DNA of 46,468 bases from Methanobacterium sp. (GTDB lineage Archaea > Methanobacteriota > Methanobacteria > Methanobacteriales > Methanobacteriaceae). The position numbers and the translations under genes are program-made. The notes beneath the pieces are model-generated. The model searched no databases, was not told the origin of the DNA, and saw only the letters and a list, made by a program, of their open reading frames with translations. Where the stretch lies: assembly GCA_003158115.1 (NCBI GenBank), contig PMGM01000034.1:1-46468 (forward strand), given 5' to 3'. This document shows positions 10,820 through 22,527 of the stretch, one piece after another. Positions within the stretch are counted from its first letter, which is position 1. Each line of letters starts with the position of its first letter.

Positions 10820-11443
10820 ATGTCAAAACTTCATATAGTAGGGATTGGACCGGGATCCATAGAATATTTAACATTTAAAGCTAGAAAAGTTGTTGAATCA
10901 TCAGATATTCTAATTGGCAGTAAAAGGGCACTTGAACTGTTTGATGATGTAAATAATGAGAAAATAGAGCTTGGAGCTGGGAATATGGGGGAAATATTCA
11001 AGCTTGCAGTTTACAAAGCATGTCAAGGTAACTCAGTCACACTCCTCTCAACTGGAGATCCAGGATTTTCAGGCGTTTTAAAACCGATTTTAAAATTAGC
11101 TAATAATATTGATGTTGAAGTTGTTCCAGGTATAAGTTCTGTTCAGATATGTGCTGCAAAACTCCAAATCTCATGGGATGATGCCAACATCATTACCATG
11201 CATGGCAAAGGGATTTCAAATGAAATCATATCAATGTTATCGAATGGTAAACCAACCATAGTTCTTCCAAATAAAACAGTAGATGAGTTAGCAAACTTTT
11301 TACTAGAAAATGGTATCGATCCAGCCCGAAATATTGATGTTTGTGAAAAATTAAGCTATCCTGATGAAAGAATATTAAAAACTACCCTCAAAGATGTAGT
11401 TAATAAGAAATTTAATTACATGTGTGTGTTAGTTATCTACTAA
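10820..11443 (+). CDS. cbiE: cobalt-precorrin-7 (C5)-methyltransferase CbiE
   Basis: CbiE transfers a methyl group from S-adenosylmethionine to C5 of the corrin ring in anaerobic cobalamin synthesis, which methanogens need for methyltransferase corrinoids. The 207-aa protein has the SAM-methyltransferase tetrapyrrole fold motifs: HIVGIGPGSIEYLTFKA at the N-terminus, STGDPGFSG (GDP loop), VVPGISSVQICAAKL and a central HGKG. The length fits CbiE alone, without the CbiT fusion seen in some organisms. It stands alone here; other cob/cbi genes are not in the window. Confidence 0.88.
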   Translation: MSKLHIVGIGPGSIEYLTFKARKVVESSDILIGSKRALELFDDVNNEKIELGAGNMGEIFKLAVYKACQGNSVTLLSTGDPGFSGVLKPILKLANNIDVEVVPGISSVQICAAKLQISWDDANIITMHGKGISNEIISMLSNGKPTIVLPNKTVDELANFLLENGIDPARNIDVCEKLSYPDERILKTTLKDVVNKKFNYMCVLVIY

Positions 11444-11454
11444 TCAATATTCTA

Positions 11455-11918
11455 GTGATAAAAATTAAAAGTTCAAAGTTCTTTCTTAAACTTAAAAGAG
11501 ATATTAAATAATATCAATCAAAAGTTTCGTCTAATCTGGAATTATCAGATAAAGAGAATAATTCTTTGACGGATATTATGTTTAAATATAATTTAAAAAA
11601 TTTTAATGAGATCATAGTAGAGAATTTAAAGGATATGATTCTGAAATTGATGAAAAGGAATTAGAAGAGTTTAAACTGAGTATAGATCATTATTTTAATT
11701 TATATGCACCCGATGATGAAGAATTAGAGAGTTTTATAAAGATAATATCATTATATCTAACTTATATTACAAAAAAACCTTTACATCCACAAGGAATTAT
11801 TTTTTCAAATGGATCAAAAGTTTATCAAAGTGAACGTTGCTATTTTTGTACTGGAAAAAATATTTTTATAAAAGATGAACATTCACTTTGTAAATACTGT
11901 ATTGCAAATAATCCTTAG
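11455..11918 (+). pseudogene. DUF2115-family gene, broken by a stop and a frameshift
   Basis: The 3' part reads ELEEFKLSIDHYFNLYAP, then LYLTYITKKPLHPQGI, then a cysteine-rich end (CYFC and CKYC), which is the conserved C-terminus of the methanogen DUF2115 (UPF0305) family. The 5' part in another frame begins around GTG 11455 and contains an in-frame TAA at 11509-11511; the frame then changes at about 11616-11625 by one missing base. The joined length of about 154 codons is close to the family's. Function of the family is unknown. There is no good ribosome binding site at the presumed start, another sign of decay. Confidence 0.65.
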
Positions 11919-12009
11919 AAATAGTTATAATAAGATAATTTTGTGGATAATGAAGATCTATTAAATTAATGAAAAAAATTAAAAATAAAGGGATTTTAAA
12001 AACCCTTAT

Positions 12010-13390
<1,381 letters not shown>

Positions 13391-14206
13391 ATGCAAGAAG
13401 AAACAAATATTCCAAGAAGAGATCAGGAAAAAACTGCTGGATTAATATCTAGTTTTATTGATGAAAAGATGAAGGAATCACAAACATCAGGGGTTGTTAT
13501 TGGCCTTAGTGGAGGATTGGATTCATCAACAACTGCATATCTATGTGCTAAAACTATTAAAAGTGATCAGATATTGGGAATTATAATGCCTACTGTTACA
13601 ACACCTTCAGATGATATTGAAGATGCGGTAATCGTTGCAGAGGCTCTTGGAATTGAATATGAGATAATTCATGTTGATGATCTAATTGCCCCATTCACTG
13701 ATCTTTGCATTCATACTAAAGATAAAGGAAATTTAGATCATAGAGATATTGCAAATGCAAATATTAAAGCCCGGATAAGGATGATGATATTGTATTATCA
13801 TGCTAATGATCTTAATCGACTTGTTGTGGGTACTGGAAATAGAACAGAACTTCTAGTTGGTTATTTCACCAAATATGGTGATGGTGGTGTTGATATATTA
13901 CCAATTGGAGATCTTTATAAGACTGAGGTTAGGCTATTAGCATCACAAATAGGAGTGCCCCTAGAAATAATCAAAAAGCCTCCAACAGCGGGTTTATGGG
14001 CAGGTCAAACAGATGAAGAAGAATTAGGGATAAAATATGAGATTTTAGATAAGATATTATATTTAATGGTCGACAAAAATTTGGATGATAATGAAATAGC
14101 ACAAAAACTTAAAATACCCATTAATGAGGTTTTGAGGATAAAAATGAAGATAAATAATTCTCAGCATAAATCAGAACCAGCACAATCTCCAGGATTACTT
14201 GAATAA
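13391..14206 (+). CDS. nadE: NH3-dependent NAD+ synthase NadE
   Basis: NadE amidates nicotinic acid adenine dinucleotide with ammonia and ATP to give NAD+. The 271-aa protein has the N-type ATP pyrophosphatase loop SGGLDSST (residues 40-47), the LVVGTGNRTELLVGYFTKYGDGGVDILPIGDLYK region that binds the dinucleotide, and KPPTAGLWAGQTDE. It has no glutaminase domain, so free ammonia is the nitrogen donor. The cutA gene follows 37 nt after the stop and may be in the same transcript. Confidence 0.95.
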   Translation: MQEETNIPRRDQEKTAGLISSFIDEKMKESQTSGVVIGLSGGLDSSTTAYLCAKTIKSDQILGIIMPTVTTPSDDIEDAVIVAEALGIEYEIIHVDDLIAPFTDLCIHTKDKGNLDHRDIANANIKARIRMMILYYHANDLNRLVVGTGNRTELLVGYFTKYGDGGVDILPIGDLYKTEVRLLASQIGVPLEIIKKPPTAGLWAGQTDEEELGIKYEILDKILYLMVDKNLDDNEIAQKLKIPINEVLRIKMKINNSQHKSEPAQSPGLLE

Positions 14207-14243
14207 ATTTTTTTATTTCTCCAATGATGGTGAGTGTTATAAA

Positions 14244-14555
14244 ATGTATTCTATAGTTTATATAACGACTTCCGGAAATTTAGAATCTAAAGAAATAGCT
14301 AAAAGACTTTTGGAAAATAAATTAGCATGTTGTGTTAATATAATCCCTTCTGTAGAATCGATGTATTTGTGGAATGGCAAAATTGAGGAAGATTCAGAGT
14401 CTATAATGGTTGTTAAAACCATATCTATACTTGTTGACGAAGTTATTAAGATGGTCGAATATGTTCATAGTTATGAAACTCCGTGTATACTTGAAATAAC
14501 TGTAAACGATGGATCAAAAAATTATTTAAAATGGATGGAAACAGAATTACTCTAA
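14244..14555 (+). CDS. cutA: divalent-cation tolerance protein CutA
   Basis: A 103-aa CutA1 protein, a trimeric ferredoxin-like-fold protein structurally like PII, linked to divalent metal tolerance with an unclear biochemical role. MYSIVYITTSGN is the usual start, followed by LLENKLACCVNIIPSVESMY, WNGKIEEDSESIMVVKT and PCILEI, all family signatures. I chose ATG 14244, preceded by GGTGAG, over an upstream in-frame ATG at 14199 that overlaps nadE and encodes 15 non-conserved residues. It follows nadE closely. Confidence 0.92.
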   Translation: MYSIVYITTSGNLESKEIAKRLLENKLACCVNIIPSVESMYLWNGKIEEDSESIMVVKTISILVDEVIKMVEYVHSYETPCILEITVNDGSKNYLKWMETELL

Positions 14556-14737
14556 TGAAAGTGTAAATATCAGCTAAGAGGTAATTACCGACAATCAATA
14601 AGATGATTTTTTGATTGTTTTAATACAATATATTAATAGATTATCTCAATTAATTTATTTATTATCAAGAATATTCCAATTTATCAGGAAATATTTAGTT
14701 AAACTAAAATTATTTAATTTTATTCTGGGGTGATCAT

Positions 14738-17614
14738 TTGACGGACATTAAAGTTGAAGAGAAGTGGCAGAGAAAATGGCAGGAATCAAATATATTTCAG
14801 TCGGATCCAAATAATAAAAAGAAAATATTTGTGACAGTCGCATATCCATATCCTAGTGGCGCGATGCATATTGGACATGGAAGAACCTACACTGTTCCAG
14901 ATGTTTATGCTCGTTTTAAAAGAATGCAAGGTTATAATGTTCTTTTTCCAATGGCATGGCATGTAACAGGCGCACCAGTAGTTGGGATAGCCAAGCGTAT
15001 CAAAAGACACGATCCATGGACAATGAATATTTATAAAAATATTCATAAGGTTCCTGAAGAAGAAATTGAAAAATTCACAGATCCTAATTATATTGTTGAA
15101 TATTTCAGCACGGAATATCATAATGTAATGACACGTATGGGGTATACAATAGACTGGAGGAGGGAATTTAAGACTGTAGATCCTCATTATCAAAAATTCA
15201 TTGAATGGCAGTTTAGGAAATTAAAATCAAAGGGCTTAGTCCGGATAGGGGAGCATCCTGTTAAATATTGTCCTGAATGTGAAAATCCTGTGGGTGACCA
15301 TGATCTTTTAGAAGGTGAAGGAGTTGGAATAAACGAACTCACACTTGTTAAATTTGAATTAGAAGGTGAATATCTAGTTGCGGCAACATTCCGCCCTGAA
15401 ACTTTATTTGCAGCCACAAATCTATGGTTAAACCCTGAATCAGAGTATATTCGGGTTAAAGTGGGTAATGAGAAATGGGTTATGGCTGAGAAAGCCTATG
15501 ATAATATTTTCAACCAGAAAAAAGACATATCTATAGAATCAGGAATAAATGCCAGAAATTTAATAGGTAAAAAAGTTAAAAATCCATTAACTGGAGCTGA
15601 ACACATAATTCTTCCAGCATCATTTGTAGATCCAGAATATGGGACTGGTGTGGTATACTCTGTACCGGGACATGCACCTGCAGATTTAATAGCACTCATA
15701 GACCTTAAAAAGGATGAAAAAGAACTTGAAAAATATGACATAAAGGATGAAGTTCAATCAATCCAGGCCATTGGTATGATAAAACTTGAAGGTTACGGGG
15801 AGATACCTGCAGAGGATATGATAAAAAAGTTCGATGTCAAGAATCAAAAGGATCCAAATCTCAAGGAAGCTACAAATGAAATATACAAACTTGAACATTC
15901 AAAAGGTATTATGGACAAGAATACTGGAGAATATCAGGGCCTTAAGGTTGTAGATGCAAGAGATAATATAATCAAACTATTATTAGACACTAAAAAAGGA
16001 GATATTCTCTTTGAATTTGCAGAGAGGCCAGTTATTTGCAGATGTGGAACTAAATGTGTGGTAAAAATATTAGATGATCAGTGGTTCTTAAAATACTCAG
16101 ACGAACATTGGAAGGAAATCACTTATCAATGTCTTGAGGATATGAAAATAATTCCTGAAGAGGTAAGGGCGAACTTCAAATATTATATTGGATGGCTACA
16201 GGACTGGGCATGTTCAAGAAAAATCGGACTTGGAACTCTATTACCTTGGAATAAAGACTGGTTAATAGAACCTTTAAGCGATTCGACAATATATATGGCA
16301 TATTATACCATTGCAAAGTATATGAAGGATATAGATCCCGAAGATCTTAATGATCAGTTCTTTGATGAGATACTTCTAGGATTAAAATCAGATTCAGAAA
16401 GTTCATACAATATAAGCCCGGAATTAACCAAAGAGATGCAAAATGAATTTAATTATTGGTATCCCTTAGATTGGAGATTATCGGCCAAGGATCTGGTTGG
16501 TAACCACCTTTCATTCCACATATTCCATCATGCAGCAATATTCCCTAGGGATAAGTGGCCAGGTGGTATAGTTGTATTTGGAATGGGTCTTTTAGAGGGA
16601 AATAAAATGTCTTCATCAAAGGGTAATATAGTGATGCTTGAAGATGCAATTGAAACCTACGGCTCGGATGTAATAAGATTATTCTTGATGTCATCTGCAG
16701 AGCCTTGGCAGGATTTTGATTGGAGAGAAAATGAAGTAAAAGGTATAAACAAAAGATTAGATTGGTTCTTTGAATTTTCCGAACGCGTAGTAAAGATGTA
16801 TGGCTCCAATATATGTCTCGAAGATCATAAAACAGTCCCTCAAGTAAAAAAGCCTATAAACAAATGGATGATTGTACAAGTCAATATGAGAATAAAGGAA
16901 GCAACAGAAGCCTTAGAAGGATTTCAAACAAGAAAAGCCCTTCAAGACTCATTTTTCCTTTTTAAAAAGGATATTGATCATTTCTTTTATAGAATAGAAC
17001 ATGAAGCAGAGGATGAAAATGCAATGAGGGAGATTGCAGATGTTATGGTGTATGTTTTAGGAATATGGATTCGATTAATGGTCCCATTCGTGCCCCATGG
17101 ATGTGAAGAGCTATGGGAAAAACACTGTGGAACTGGGTTAGTATCAACTACTGAATGGCCTCAATATAACATTGAACTCATGGACGAGAAGGTTCAGAAG
17201 GGTGAAGAAATAGTCCATGGATTATCTCAAGACATTAATGAAATAAAAAAGGTTATTAATATTAAACCAGAAAAAATTCACGTTTATGTAGCACCTGAAT
17301 GGAAATGGAAACTTTTCGATATTGCAAATAAAATTGGAAAACCAGATATTGGAAAAATTATGCAGGAAGCCATTAAACAAAATGTTCACGACAATAAAAA
17401 GGAAATTGCAGAGTTTGCAAAGAAGATAGGAAAAGAAATGACCAAGATCAAATATATTGGCAAGATCGACGAGTACTCTACATTGAACAATTCAATTGAT
17501 TTTTTATCAGGAGAAGCAGATGCACAAGTCATTATCTACGATAAACCTATCTATGATCCACAAGGTAAATCACGCAATGCAATGCCCTACAAACCTGCCA
17601 TATACATAGAATGA
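14738..17614 (+). CDS. leuS: leucyl-tRNA synthetase LeuS
   Basis: The 958-aa archaeal/eukaryotic-type LeuRS charges tRNA-Leu. The HIGH motif is [17 protein letters not shown] (HIGH at residues 44-47) and the KMSKS motif is NKMSSSKGN (623-628). Between them is the CP1 editing domain, including [30 protein letters not shown] (about residues 430-440) holds a CxC...C metal-binding segment. The start codon is TTG at 14738, after GGGGTGAT. C-terminal anticodon-binding and archaeal C-terminal extension are present and the length is normal. It is intact over nearly 2.9 kb despite many homopolymers, a useful contrast to the broken genes. Confidence 0.97.
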   Translation: MTDIKVEEKWQRKWQESNIFQSDPNNKKKIFVTVAYPYPSGAMHIGHGRTYTVPDVYARFKRMQGYNVLFPMAWHVTGAPVVGIAKRIKRHDPWTMNIYKNIHKVPEEEIEKFTDPNYIVEYFSTEYHNVMTRMGYTIDWRREFKTVDPHYQKFIEWQFRKLKSKGLVRIGEHPVKYCPECENPVGDHDLLEGEGVGINELTLVKFELEGEYLVAATFRPETLFAATNLWLNPESEYIRVKVGNEKWVMAEKAYDNIFNQKKDISIESGINARNLIGKKVKNPLTGAEHIILPASFVDPEYGTGVVYSVPGHAPADLIALIDLKKDEKELEKYDIKDEVQSIQAIGMIKLEGYGEIPAEDMIKKFDVKNQKDPNLKEATNEIYKLEHSKGIMDKNTGEYQGLKVVDARDNIIKLLLDTKKGDILFEFAERPVICRCGTKCVVKILDDQWFLKYSDEHWKEITYQCLEDMKIIPEEVRANFKYYIGWLQDWACSRKIGLGTLLPWNKDWLIEPLSDSTIYMAYYTIAKYMKDIDPEDLNDQFFDEILLGLKSDSESSYNISPELTKEMQNEFNYWYPLDWRLSAKDLVGNHLSFHIFHHAAIFPRDKWPGGIVVFGMGLLEGNKMSSSKGNIVMLEDAIETYGSDVIRLFLMSSAEPWQDFDWRENEVKGINKRLDWFFEFSERVVKMYGSNICLEDHKTVPQVKKPINKWMIVQVNMRIKEATEALEGFQTRKALQDSFFLFKKDIDHFFYRIEHEAEDENAMREIADVMVYVLGIWIRLMVPFVPHGCEELWEKHCGTGLVSTTEWPQYNIELMDEKVQKGEEIVHGLSQDINEIKKVINIKPEKIHVYVAPEWKWKLFDIANKIGKPDIGKIMQEAIKQNVHDNKKEIAEFAKKIGKEMTKIKYIGKIDEYSTLNNSIDFLSGEADAQVIIYDKPIYDPQGKSRNAMPYKPAIYIE

Positions 17615-17628
17615 ATGTTTTCATTACA

Positions 17629-17654
17629 TAATCTCTTTTTTTAATTATTTTTTT
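17629..17654 (+). terminator. oligo-T terminator after leuS
   Basis: Two T-runs (in CTCTTTTTTT and ATTTTTTTGG) follow the leuS stop within 40 nt, the pattern of archaeal intrinsic termination. The next gene's TTG start follows at once, so termination may be partial. Confidence 0.4.
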
Positions 17655-17665
17655 GGTGAATAAAG

Positions 17666-18573
17666 TTGCAAATAAAACGCATGAAAGAGGAAGATCTCGA
17701 AGAAATTATTAGGATAGATGAAACAACATTTAAACGTCTAGAACCAAGATCAATTGAAAATTTAAGCGCCCTCAGAAATCTGATCCGGAGGGTTGTTTTG
17801 TTTTATGGGATGAAAGTAAAATTGTAGGTTACAACTACTCTAAAACCATGGGCAATGAAGGATATTTGGGGCCACTCGGGATAATAGAGAGTTATCAAAA
17901 TATGGGATTAGGAAAGGCTTTAATTTCAAAAAGCATAGATTATTTGATTAAACATTGTGATGTGATTGGTCTGGAAGTTCTTCCTGAAAATGGAAATGTT
18001 GTAGGGCTCTATCAAAGATTGGGATTCACATCAGGATTTCCTTCATATCTATTCCAGAAATCAGGAAAATTTAAGATAAAAAAAATAAATTCAAATGATC
18101 TGTATGTTACTAATACCTGTGAAATTGCCCAATCAGAGTATGATACCATCTTAAAGGGTATTGATAAATGGACCAATAATTCTTATAACGGGTTAAGTTT
18201 TAAAAATGATCTAGATGTTACCTTTGCATTGGATGGAGATATTCTAGTGGTATTCAATGGAGATAAGCCCGCTGGATTTTTAGCATATTCACAAAATCTG
18301 ATCCCTACTGTATGGGGAGCTGTAGATAGTAGTATTAAAAATTATAAACTTCAAAAAGAGATTTTGAAATCATTAATACTCCAGTTCGATGAGTTAAATG
18401 GATTTGAAGATATAATTATTCAGGTCAATTCAAGGTACAATGTACTTGTAGATATTCTATTTGAAATGGGATTTAAACTTAAAAGAAGTATTAATAGGAT
18501 GTATTATAATGGTTTTGAAGGAGATGGGTTTAAACAAAGCAATCAGTTATTAATGAGACCTTGGAGAGGATAA
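17666..18573 (+). pseudogene. double GNAT-family acetyltransferase, frameshifted
   Basis: The gene reads from TTG 17666 (after GGTGAAT) as LQIKRMKEEDLEEIIRIDE, a typical GNAT start. It changes frame at about 17774-17778 (AGAAATC), where one base is missing, and continues as KSDPEGCFVLWDESKIVGYN to the end at 18573. The repaired protein is 302 aa. The first GNAT domain has the acetyl-CoA loop ESYQNMGLGKAL and EVLPENGNVVGLYQRLGF; a second, weaker GNAT-like domain fills the C-terminal half. GNAT enzymes acetylate amines; the substrate is unknown. The downstream frame alone (from ATG 17848) lacks the first strands of the fold, so it is unlikely to work unless the shift is a sequencing error. Confidence 0.7.
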
Positions 18574-18586
18574 TTAAAAAATTAAA

Positions 18587-19372
18587 TTATTTATTTTCAC
18601 GTTTTAAAAAGTTCTTTAGAACTCCGATTCCTTCAACTTCTACTTCTACAGTATCTCCAACATTCATTGGCCCGACACCTGGCGGTGTTCCAGTGGAGAT
18701 TATATCTCCTGCTTTTAATGTCATAATATCAGATATAAATTCAACCAGTTTATAGACATCAAAAATCATATTTTTAGTGTTAGACTGTTGTTTCAATTTT
18801 GAATTAAGTTTCAATGATATATTCTGATCCATAGGATCTAATTCTGTTTCAATACACGGTCCTATAGGTGCGAATGTATCGAAACTTTTAGCCCTAGTCC
18901 ATTGAACATCTTTCCTCTGTAAGTCACGAGCTGTAACATCATTTATTACAGTATAACCACCAATATAATACGATGCATCATTGCTACTAACATGATGTGC
19001 TTCTTTTGAAATAACTATTCCCAGTTCTGCTTCATAATCTACTTGGGCTGAACTATTTGGATAAATAATATTATCACAATGTCCTATGGCTGCAGTTGAA
19101 GGTTTTATGAATATGATAGGCTCTTCAGGAATATTCATATCAAGTTCTTTCGCATGATCAGTGTAATTTAGACCGACACAAACTATTTTGGACGGTGAAA
19201 TTGGTACACCCACATTCACATCTTCAACATTATAGGATCCTAATCTTTCTAATTTATCAATATTAGGAGATTTTATAGCTTCAATCATTGAAGAGTTAAT
19301 TTCTGTAATTTCTTTTCCTTTTAAAACTCCGATTTTATTTCTATTTCCTGTTTTAAAATTGATTAATTTCAT
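18587..19372 (-). CDS. fumarylacetoacetate hydrolase (FAH)-family protein
   Basis: A 261-aa FAH-superfamily enzyme, a divalent-metal-dependent hydrolase, decarboxylase or hydratase of 2-oxo acids. The core KIVCVGLNYTDHAKEL (about residue 63), EPIIFIKPSTAAIG, VDYEAELGIVI with the metal-binding acidic residues (E-x-E pattern), YTVINDVTARDLQRKD and ISTGTPPGVGP are all present. Length and domain order fit the COG0179 subgroup; the exact substrate is not predictable, with oxaloacetate tautomerase or acylpyruvate hydrolase both possible. It is 32 nt downstream of hisG on the same strand, so possibly cotranscribed. Confidence 0.87.
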   Translation of the reverse strand: MKLINFKTGNRNKIGVLKGKEITEINSSMIEAIKSPNIDKLERLGSYNVEDVNVGVPISPSKIVCVGLNYTDHAKELDMNIPEEPIIFIKPSTAAIGHCDNIIYPNSSAQVDYEAELGIVISKEAHHVSSNDASYYIGGYTVINDVTARDLQRKDVQWTRAKSFDTFAPIGPCIETELDPMDQNISLKLNSKLKQQSNTKNMIFDVYKLVEFISDIMTLKAGDIISTGTPPGVGPMNVGDTVEVEVEGIGVLKNFLKRENK

Positions 19373-19404
19373 AGAAATTACCTCATTTGAACTGATAGGT
19401 TTTC

Positions 19405-20265
19405 TTAAATTATCCTTTCAATTGGTACCACTAGAATATCACGTGCACCTATCTTCTTCAGATGATTTACAAGGTTAAATACATCCTTTTCATTAACAAC
19501 TGCATGTACTGCAACAATATCTTTACTTGAAAGTACGTTTGAGACTGTAGGACCTGTTAATCCAGGCATGGCCATTTTTATTTCGTCTAAGAATTTTTGT
19601 TCCACGTTCATCATTACAAGTTTTTTACCCTCTGCATCTAATACTCCTTTAATACCCGTTCTAATGGCTTCTATTTTCTCATTATTATCCTTATAACTTT
19701 TTTTATTTGCTATGAGTTTTATGGAGCTTTCAAGGATCGTATCGATTATCTTGAGATGATTCATTTTTAAAGTGGTTCCTGTACTGGTTAGATCTGCAAT
19801 TATATCTGCAACCCCAATAAATGGTGCTATCTCTGTAGACCCACTTAATTCCACAATTTTGGCGTTTATACCATTGTTTTTGAGGTATCTTCTGGTTAAA
19901 TTAGGAAATTCAGTTGCAACCAATGAACCATCTACAATATCTCCAGGCTTATTGATAGGTGAATCATCAGGAACTGCTAAAACAAGTTTTGCGCTTCCAA
20001 AATTCAGATCTTCCAGTATTTCAACCGATGCACTGTTTTCTTCTATAAGATCGAGGCCGGTCATCCCAATATCTGCTGCACCGTCTGCAACGAATTCAGG
20101 AATATCAGCAGCTCTTGTAAACATTACACTTATTTCATTGTCATAGGTTTCTGAAAAGAGCCTTCTGTTGGCAGTATCCTTTACTCCAATTCCTGCTTTG
20201 CCCAGAAGCTTGACCGCAGGTTCGCTGATCCTTCCTTTGGATGGCAATGCTATCCTTATCTGCAT
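19405..20265 (-). CDS. hisG: ATP phosphoribosyltransferase HisG (long form)
   Basis: HisG condenses ATP with PRPP in the first step of histidine synthesis. The 286-aa protein is the long form, which carries its own C-terminal ACT-like regulatory domain (ending KKIGARDILVVPIERII) and needs no HisZ; it is normally inhibited by histidine. RIALPSKGRISEPAVKLL at the start, DIGMTGLDLIEEN, ATEFPNLTRRYL and GSTEIAPFIGVADIIADLTSTGTTL (PRPP loop) are hallmarks. A GGAGGAT site precedes the ATG. No other his gene is nearby. Confidence 0.95.
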   Translation of the reverse strand: MQIRIALPSKGRISEPAVKLLGKAGIGVKDTANRRLFSETYDNEISVMFTRAADIPEFVADGAADIGMTGLDLIEENSASVEILEDLNFGSAKLVLAVPDDSPINKPGDIVDGSLVATEFPNLTRRYLKNNGINAKIVELSGSTEIAPFIGVADIIADLTSTGTTLKMNHLKIIDTILESSIKLIANKKSYKDNNEKIEAIRTGIKGVLDAEGKKLVMMNVEQKFLDEIKMAMPGLTGPTVSNVLSSKDIVAVHAVVNEKDVFNLVNHLKKIGARDILVVPIERII

Positions 20266-20384
20266 TAAAAATCCTCCTATTAAAATGTTTAAATCTTGAT
20301 TTGGTACAAATTATTTGATAATATTCTAAAATTTGAACTGTTAGATATTTATGTTCTTCCCTCAATTCATATATTGGTGTGAAA

Positions 20385-21677
20385 ATGGAAAGTAAAAACA
20401 TTCTGATAAAAGATGCTACAATCATTTCAAATGAAATTAAAAAGAGCTCTTTACTAATACAAAATGATAAAATTGTTGAAATATCCGATAAATTAAGTGT
20501 AAATGATGCCGATGAAGTTATAAATGCCTCAGGTAAAGTTTTAATCCCGGGGTTGGTCAATACCCACACTCACCTTTCAATGACACTTATGAGGGGCCTA
20601 GCCGATGATATGCCACTTGATACATGGTTAAACAATTATATATGGCCTGTTGAAGCAGAGCTAAACCCTGAATACTGTTATGCCGGGGCTCTTGTTGCCT
20701 GTGCTGAAATGATCAGATCAGGTACAACTTGCTTCAATGATATGTACTTCTACATGGATCATGTTGCAAAAGCAGCAGACGAAGCAGGACTCAGAGGAAT
20801 AATATCTCACGGTATGATAGATTTTGGAGATGAGGATAAGAGAAGACAAGAATTTAAAGAATCCATTAGAATAATTAAAAAATGTCATAACACTGGAAAT
20901 GGAAGAATCCAAGTCGCATTCGGACCACACTCACCCTACACGTGTTCACAAGAATTATTAAGTCAAGTCAAAAGAAAAGCTTCCAAATATGGGGTTAGAA
21001 TACATATACATGTTTCTGAAACTCAAAAAGAAGTTTTTGATATTCTAGAAGCACATGGAAAGCGTCCTTTCGAATATTTAGATGAACTTGGATTTTTAGG
21101 AAGCGAAGTAACAGCAGCTCATGCAGTGTGGTTATCCAAAAATGAAATAGACATAATCAAACATAGTGAAGTAAAACTTTCTCACAATCCTTCAAGCAAC
21201 ATGAAACTGTCATCTGGAGTTTCTCCAGTTTCAGGACTTCTTAATAAAGATGTATGCGTTTCAATAGGTACGGATGGTCCTGCATCTAACAACAACATGG
21301 ACATGTTTGAAGAAATGAAAATAACAGCATTACTTCAGAAGGTAACAACAATGGATCCAACTGTTTTAAATGCTGAAGAAGTTTTTAAAATGGCTACGAT
21401 TAATGGGGCTAAATCATTAGGACTCGAAGACCAAATTGGTAGTATTGAAGTGGGTAAAAAGGCTGATATTACTCTTATCGATGCAAGATCCCCTCAACTC
21501 ACACCTTTCAGAAATCCAATTTCACATATTGTATATTCTGCAAATGGGGGTAATGTCGATACAGTGATATGTAACGGTGAGATCCTCATGAAGAATAGGA
21601 AACTTTTAACGCTTGACGAAAATATGATACTAGAAGCTGCACAGAATGCATCAGAAGAACTTCTATCAAAACAATAG
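20385..21677 (+). CDS. mtaD: 5-methylthioadenosine/S-adenosylhomocysteine deaminase
   Basis: A 430-aa metal-dependent amidohydrolase that deaminates 5'-methylthioadenosine, S-adenosylhomocysteine and, in methanogens, 5'-deoxyadenosine (DadD), to recycle SAM by-products. Metal ligands are in NTHTHLSMTLMRG (HxH), RIHIHVSETQ and HAVWL; the catalytic Asp is in GTDGPASNNNMDMFEEM. The end GKKADITLIDA is a standard amidohydrolase feature. ATG 20385, 5-6 nt after GGTG, is chosen over GTG 20379. It is divergent from hisG; the HAD phosphatase follows 48 nt later. Deaminase activity is inferred by family; mtaD or dadD naming depends on substrate preference. Confidence 0.9.
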   Translation: MESKNILIKDATIISNEIKKSSLLIQNDKIVEISDKLSVNDADEVINASGKVLIPGLVNTHTHLSMTLMRGLADDMPLDTWLNNYIWPVEAELNPEYCYAGALVACAEMIRSGTTCFNDMYFYMDHVAKAADEAGLRGIISHGMIDFGDEDKRRQEFKESIRIIKKCHNTGNGRIQVAFGPHSPYTCSQELLSQVKRKASKYGVRIHIHVSETQKEVFDILEAHGKRPFEYLDELGFLGSEVTAAHAVWLSKNEIDIIKHSEVKLSHNPSSNMKLSSGVSPVSGLLNKDVCVSIGTDGPASNNNMDMFEEMKITALLQKVTTMDPTVLNAEEVFKMATINGAKSLGLEDQIGSIEVGKKADITLIDARSPQLTPFRNPISHIVYSANGGNVDTVICNGEILMKNRKLLTLDENMILEAAQNASEELLSKQ

Positions 21678-21725
21678 ATATTTTGGTCTGTATTTAATTT
21701 TTTAACCGAATTATGAGGGCATATT

Positions 21726-22412
21726 ATGGATAGATTAGTACTATTTGATATTGATAAAACCTTACTTGTTGGTTCAACAGTTCATTACACAGCTCTAAAA
21801 AATGCATTATCCGAAGTTTATGGGATAAAAAATCCTCCCCCCGTAAAGAACATGCAGGGAATGTCCGATCTTAAAATCATATGTGAAACTCTTTTACAAG
21901 AAAATATCGACTTAAAAACTATTAAATCCGGATTAGACCAATGTATGGAAATTATGTACCTAAAATATAAGAATGCACTCCAAAAACAAGATCTAGAATT
22001 ACTAGAAGGAGTTAAAGAATTACTTGAAAATCTTCAAAGGGTTGGTATTCCTATGGGTTTAGTAACCGGCAATATGGAGGCTATTGCATGGTTGAAACTG
22101 GAAAAAGTAGGATTAAACAAATATTTCCATTTTGGTGGTTTTGGTGATAAGATTGTAAAAAGAAGTGGACTTGTTAAAAATGCAATTAAAGCATCAGAAC
22201 AAACTCTTGGAAAGCTGGATAATGGAAAAATATTTCTGATTGGCGATACGCCTAGAGATATTGTAGGCGGTCAAAAAGTTGGTGTTAAGACTATTGGGGT
22301 CGCAACTGGAGACTTTTCAGAGGAAGATCTAGCAAAAGCAGGGGCTGATTTTATAGTGAGGGATCTTAAAGACTCAGAAAGGGTGTTGAAAATTATTCTG
22401 GAATTTAAATAA
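21726..22412 (+). CDS. HAD-superfamily phosphatase (phosphoglycolate phosphatase-like)
   Basis: A 228-aa HAD hydrolase. Motif I is FDIDKTLL (residues 7-14, nucleophile Asp8), motif II VTGN (around residue 116), motif III a Lys in the KSGL-like segment KRSGLVKNAI, and motif IV GDTPRDIVGG. The cap is alpha-helical (C1 type), as in phosphoglycolate phosphatases. Substrate unknown. It lies close behind the MTA/SAH deaminase and could be cotranscribed. A T8 run just after the stop likely ends transcription. Confidence 0.85.
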   Translation: MDRLVLFDIDKTLLVGSTVHYTALKNALSEVYGIKNPPPVKNMQGMSDLKIICETLLQENIDLKTIKSGLDQCMEIMYLKYKNALQKQDLELLEGVKELLENLQRVGIPMGLVTGNMEAIAWLKLEKVGLNKYFHFGGFGDKIVKRSGLVKNAIKASEQTLGKLDNGKIFLIGDTPRDIVGGQKVGVKTIGVATGDFSEEDLAKAGADFIVRDLKDSERVLKIILEFK

Positions 22413-22416
22413 TAAA

Positions 22417-22435
22417 TTTTTTTTATTATATTTTT
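22417..22435 (+). terminator. oligo-T terminator after the HAD phosphatase
   Basis: A T8 run (22417-22424) and a T5 run (22431-22435) follow the stop at 22412 within 25 nt, typical of archaeal termination. Confidence 0.45.
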
Positions 22436-22527
22436 ACATTAATATGATCAAGTTATTTTTATATTCATCCTTTAGTAAATCATATTTTATCCAAGGAGTA
22501 ACATAATACACTTAATAGGAGGTTATT

